This document shows, piece by piece, positions 6,469 through 8,729 of a DNA stretch of 8,729 nt (position 1 is the first letter of the stretch; the number at the start of each line of letters is the position of its first letter). A program made the translations under genes and the position numbers. The stretch is from JBNJGB01 sp051747385 (GTDB taxonomy: Bacteria; Myxococcota_A; UBA9042; PHBI01; JACKFB01), in NCBI GenBank assembly GCA_051747385.1, contig JBNJGB010000068.1, positions 1 through 8,729 on the forward strand. Direction: 5' to 3'. The notes below the pieces were generated by a model. That model saw nothing but the letters and a program-made list of their open reading frames with translations, had not been told where the DNA came from and ran no database searches.

Positions 6469-7335
6469 TCACCCCTCCCGCAACAGCGCCTTCACCCGAA
6501 GCAGGTCCTCCCACGCCCGCCCCTTGTGGGCCGGGTTCCGCAGGAGATACGCCGGGTGATACAGGGGCACCACCGGCACGCCGCCGGCCTCCCGCACCGC
6601 ACCGCGCAGCCGGCCCATGGTCTCGTCGGTGCCGAGCACCACGTTGCCGGCGAACCGGCCCACCGTGATCACGACCTTCGGGTCGATGGCCTCGATCTGG
6701 CGCCGCATGAAGGGGCTGCACGTGGCGATCTCGTCCGGGTTCGGATCCCGGTTGTTCGGAGGCCTGCACTTCACCACGTTGCAGATGTAGGCCTCCTCCC
6801 GCGGGACGCCGACGGCGGCCAGCATCCGCGTGAGGAGCTGCCCGGCGCGCCCCACGAAGGGCTCGCCCATGCGATCCTCGTGATAGCCGGGGCCCTCGCC
6901 CACGACCACGACGTCGGCGTGCGGATTCCCCACGCCGAACACCAGGTTCGTGCGGCCCTGGTGGAGCCCGCAGCGCCGGCAGTCGCCCATCTCCGCGCGC
7001 AGGGCGTCCAGCTCCGGGCTGCCGCCGCCCGGGAACGAGGGCGCCTTTCGCGCTCCCGGGGGACGCGTCGCAGGGCGTGAGGAAGGAGGTCGGGGGCCGG
7101 GTGCACGACGCCGCGCCGCGGGTGGGGCCTGAGACGGCGCTCCCGCTCCGCCGCCCCTCCCCTGCGAAGCCGCATCCGGCCGGGGCCCGGCCATGGGAGG
7201 CACCCGCGGCGACTCGTCGAAGGGCAGCGCCTCCGCCCCCGTGTCCTCCGCGTACTCGGCCCACTGGCGGAGCGCCGAGGCCATCTCGGCCAGCTCTGCC
7301 CGGATGGCCTGGCGCCGGGCCTGCTGCTCATCCAT
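6469..7335 (-). CDS. udg: Family 4 uracil-DNA glycosylase (4Fe-4S)
   Basis: This enzyme removes uracil from DNA, the first step in base-excision repair of deaminated cytosine. The 288-residue protein has three parts. Residues 1-38 are a short helical N-terminus. About 40-107 is a linker rich in Pro, Arg, Gly and Ala that looks disordered. Residues 108-288 are the catalytic domain. Four cluster cysteines are visible: Cys119-x2-Cys122 and Cys190-x15-Cys206. Motif A is GEGPGYHEDRMGEPFVGRAG (146-165), typical of family 4, with KCRPPNNRDPNPDE (189-202) and the motif HPAYLLRNP (260-268). The ATG at 7335 overlaps the coaBC end by 8 nt. A longer frame from 7488 would lie inside coaBC, and I rejected it. 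The core without the linker is about the size of thermophile UDGa (about 200 residues). Co-transcription with coaBC is likely. Confidence 0.95.
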   Translation of the reverse strand: MDEQQARRQAIRAELAEMASALRQWAEYAEDTGAEALPFDESPRVPPMAGPRPDAASQGRGGGAGAPSQAPPAARRRAPGPRPPSSRPATRPPGARKAPSFPGGGSPELDALRAEMGDCRRCGLHQGRTNLVFGVGNPHADVVVVGEGPGYHEDRMGEPFVGRAGQLLTRMLAAVGVPREEAYICNVVKCRPPNNRDPNPDEIATCSPFMRRQIEAIDPKVVITVGRFAGNVVLGTDETMGRLRGAVREAGGVPVVPLYHPAYLLRNPAHKGRAWEDLLRVKALLREG

Positions 7336-8578
7336 GGTCGCCCCCCCGTCCCAGCCGCGCCAGGATCCCCGGCGCCAGGTGGTCCACGACGCGGTCGGCG
7401 AACGCCCGCTTGTCCGCGCGCTCGATGGGCAGGGCCTCGCCGTCCCGGCCGACGAGGATCCCGGCGTTGTCCCCGGTGCCGAAGCCAACCCCCTCGCCGC
7501 TCACGTCGTTGCCGACGATCCAGTCGACGCCCTTGCTCCGGAGCTTCTCGCGGGCGCGGGCCTCCAGATCCTCCGTCTCGGCGGCGAAGCCGACCAGGAC
7601 CTTCGCGTCCCGACCCGGCATCCGCGCGGTCGAGGCCAGGACGTCCCGGGTCCGCTCCAGCTCCAGGGTGAGGGGGCCCTCCTGCTTCTTGATCTTCCGG
7701 TCGGCCGCCCGCGCCGGCCGGTAGTCCGCCACGGCCGCCGTCATCACCAGGACGTCCAGGTCGTCCCAGTCGGCGTCCACGGCCTCGCCCACGTCGGCCG
7801 CGCTGGTCACGTCCACGCGCCGGGCCACCCCCACCGGCGTGCGCAGATCCACGGGTCCCGCCACGAGCGTCACCTCCGCCCCGCGGGCCGCGAACGATCG
7901 CGCCAGGGCGAAGCCCATGGTCCCGGTGGAGCGGTTGGACACGAAGCGGACCGGGTCCAGGGCCTCGCGGGTGGGCCCGGCCGACACGGTCACGCGGACG
8001 CCCTCCAGGTCGTGTGGGCTCAGGACCGCGGCGGCGGCCTCGATGATGACCGGCGGGTCCGGCTGGCGCCCCCGCCCGGTGACTCCGCAGGCGAGCAAGC
8101 CCTCGTCCGGGATCAGCATCTTGTAGCGGTCCAGGGCCTCCAGGGCGTCAATGTTCTGCCGCACCAGGGGATTGTCCAGCATGTCCGTGTTCATGGACGG
8201 GCACACGAGCACCGGCGTCCGGCAGGCCATGATCGTGGTGGTGAGCAGGTCGTCCGCGAACCCGTGGCGAATGCGCGCGATCAGGTTCGCCGTGGCCGGG
8301 GCCAGGACGATCAGGTCCATCTCCTGGCCCACGTCGGTGTGGACGATGCGGCTGTTCGGGTCCGTCCGCCAGAGGTCGGCCCCCACCGGGTGCTCGCTGA
8401 CGACCTCCAGGGACAGGGGCGAGACGAAGCGTGCGCCCGCCTCCGTCAGCATCACCTGCACGTCGGCGCCGGCGTCGCGGAGTCGCCGCACCAGCTCGGG
8501 GGCCTTGTAGGCTGCGATGCCGCCCCCGACGCCCAACAGGACGCGTGTTCCCTCGAGGAGTCCCACGGCCGAGGTCAT
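7328..8578 (-). CDS. coaBC: Bifunctional phosphopantothenoylcysteine decarboxylase/synthetase CoaBC
   Basis: CoaBC performs two consecutive steps of coenzyme A synthesis: CTP-dependent joining of 4'-phosphopantothenate with cysteine (CoaB), then FMN-dependent decarboxylation to 4'-phosphopantetheine (CoaC). The 416-residue protein contains both domains. The CoaC half (about 8-188) has GVGGGIAAYK (16-25), the catalytic His80, APATANLIARI (93-103), the PSMN substrate motif (127-130; PAMN in many homologues), and LLACGVTGRGR (161-171) with the active-site Cys164. The CoaB half (about 190-405) has SAGPTREALDPVRFVSN (199-215), STGTMG (217-222), the DRKIKK lysine cluster (293-298), and GFAAET (330-335). 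I chose ATG 8578 because it lies just before the family N-terminus. The frame runs open to 8728, but the extension is a low-complexity Gly-Gln repeat. The ribosome site is weak (G-rich). An upstream frame ends on this start (ATGA), and udg overlaps the 3' end. Confidence 0.96.
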   Translation of the reverse strand: MTSAVGLLEGTRVLLGVGGGIAAYKAPELVRRLRDAGADVQVMLTEAGARFVSPLSLEVVSEHPVGADLWRTDPNSRIVHTDVGQEMDLIVLAPATANLIARIRHGFADDLLTTTIMACRTPVLVCPSMNTDMLDNPLVRQNIDALEALDRYKMLIPDEGLLACGVTGRGRQPDPPVIIEAAAAVLSPHDLEGVRVTVSAGPTREALDPVRFVSNRSTGTMGFALARSFAARGAEVTLVAGPVDLRTPVGVARRVDVTSAADVGEAVDADWDDLDVLVMTAAVADYRPARAADRKIKKQEGPLTLELERTRDVLASTARMPGRDAKVLVGFAAETEDLEARAREKLRSKGVDWIVGNDVSGEGVGFGTGDNAGILVGRDGEALPIERADKRAFADRVVDHLAPGILARLGRGGDHG

Positions 8579-8729
8579 AGCGCCGATCCCGCCCCCGCGG
8601 CAAGGACGGGCCTCGGATCCGACGTCCCCGTGCCCTTGCCCTTGCCCTTGCCCTTGCCCTCCATGAGCGGAGTCAAGCACCAAGTGGGGTCGAACCTCCT
8701 CCATTGGGTTGTGCTGGCGTCGAGCCATC
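8575..8729 (-). CDS. Possible C-terminal end of an unidentified upstream gene
   Basis: One minus-strand frame is open from the window edge for 50 codons and stops at TGA (8577-8575), overlapping the coaBC ATG as ATGA. This is the same coupling geometry seen at queA/tgt. Forty-two of its 50 codons end in G or C, close to the genuine genes here and higher than the other two frames of this stretch. Its translation includes three tryptophans near the edge and a Lys-Gly repeat (MEGKGKGKGKGTG) made by the hexamer repeat. I recognise no family; in particular it does not look like the omega subunit (RpoZ), which often precedes coaBC. It may instead be untranslated DNA: another frame stops at 8673 and could be the true end of the neighbour, leaving a gap of about 95 nt. 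Confidence 0.3.
   Translation of the reverse strand, partial: WLDASTTQWRRFDPTWCLTPLMEGKGKGKGKGTGTSDPRPVLAAGAGSAL
8631..8660. repeat. Five-copy hexanucleotide tandem repeat (TGCCCT)
   Basis: Five perfect copies of TGCCCT lie end to end in 30 bp (AGGGCA on the minus strand). They stand 53-82 nt before the coaBC start. A 6-nt unit keeps frame, so copy-number change would add or remove Lys-Gly pairs in the candidate upstream frame, or change spacing if the region is untranslated. It is the only clear simple-sequence repeat in the window. Confidence 0.85.

Noticed and set aside
6469..7488. Longer uracil-DNA glycosylase starting at 7488
   Set aside because: The extra 51 residues are the coaBC 3' end read out of frame. 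ATG 7335 gives a sensible helical N-terminus and a short overlap.
7328..8728. 50-residue N-terminal extension of CoaBC with a Gly-Gln repeat
   Set aside because: The CoaC family begins near residue 8 of the 8578 start. The extension has poor third-position bias and arises from the hexamer repeat.
8663..8729. Plus-strand gene start (ATG at 8663) running off the right edge
   Set aside because: It has no ribosome site (a TGCCCT repeat precedes it), weak codon bias, and only 22 codons are visible.
1..8729. Defence system, mobile element, CRISPR array, tRNA or rRNA gene
   Set aside because: I read both strands for these and saw no transposase, integrase, spaced direct repeats, tRNA cloverleaf or rRNA segment. 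All supported genes are housekeeping.

Overview
This window comes from a GC-rich bacterial chromosome (my estimate is roughly 65-70% G+C, with strongly G/C-biased third codon positions). It is housekeeping DNA with no phage, IS, CRISPR or plasmid signal. Gene order and protein features (an extended SecF periplasmic domain, a glycine-rich YajC, a family 4 Fe-S uracil-DNA glycosylase next to coaBC) suggest a Myxococcota/'deltaproteobacterial'-type lineage. That placement is an inference and is weak.

Left block (1-5634, all minus strand). Reading in the direction of transcription, the order is queA, tgt, yajC, secD, secF, with secF cut by the left window edge. This is the widely conserved queuosine-plus-Sec cluster. 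QueA and Tgt perform two steps of queuosine tRNA modification and overlap by 4 nt (ATGA). YajC, SecD and SecF form the accessory membrane complex that uses the proton motive force to assist SecYEG protein export. A 145-nt gap between tgt and yajC holds a possible internal promoter, and a 67-nt gap between yajC and secD holds a GC-rich hairpin. The secF Shine-Dalgarno overlaps the secD stop codon.

Middle (5635-6372). A 465-nt divergent intergenic region separates queA from a plus-strand HU-family nucleoid protein gene. It contains a good sigma70-type promoter pointing to HU (TTGACA, 18 nt, TACGAT), a predicted leader of about 155 nt with a 7-bp hairpin just before the ribosome binding site, and an AT-richer patch that may belong to the queA promoter. 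HU ends in a strong hairpin at 6429-6462, shared with the convergent operon.

Right block (6469-8729, minus strand). An operon of coaBC (coenzyme A biosynthesis) and a family 4 uracil-DNA glycosylase overlap by 8 nt. Upstream of coaBC, a reading frame open to the window edge ends with an ATGA overlap on the coaBC start. It contains a five-copy hexamer repeat and may be the tail of another gene.

I found no convincing undescribed system. The most interesting points are the enlarged, apparently duplicated periplasmic domain of SecF, the structured HU leader, and the repeat-bearing reading frame upstream of coaBC.
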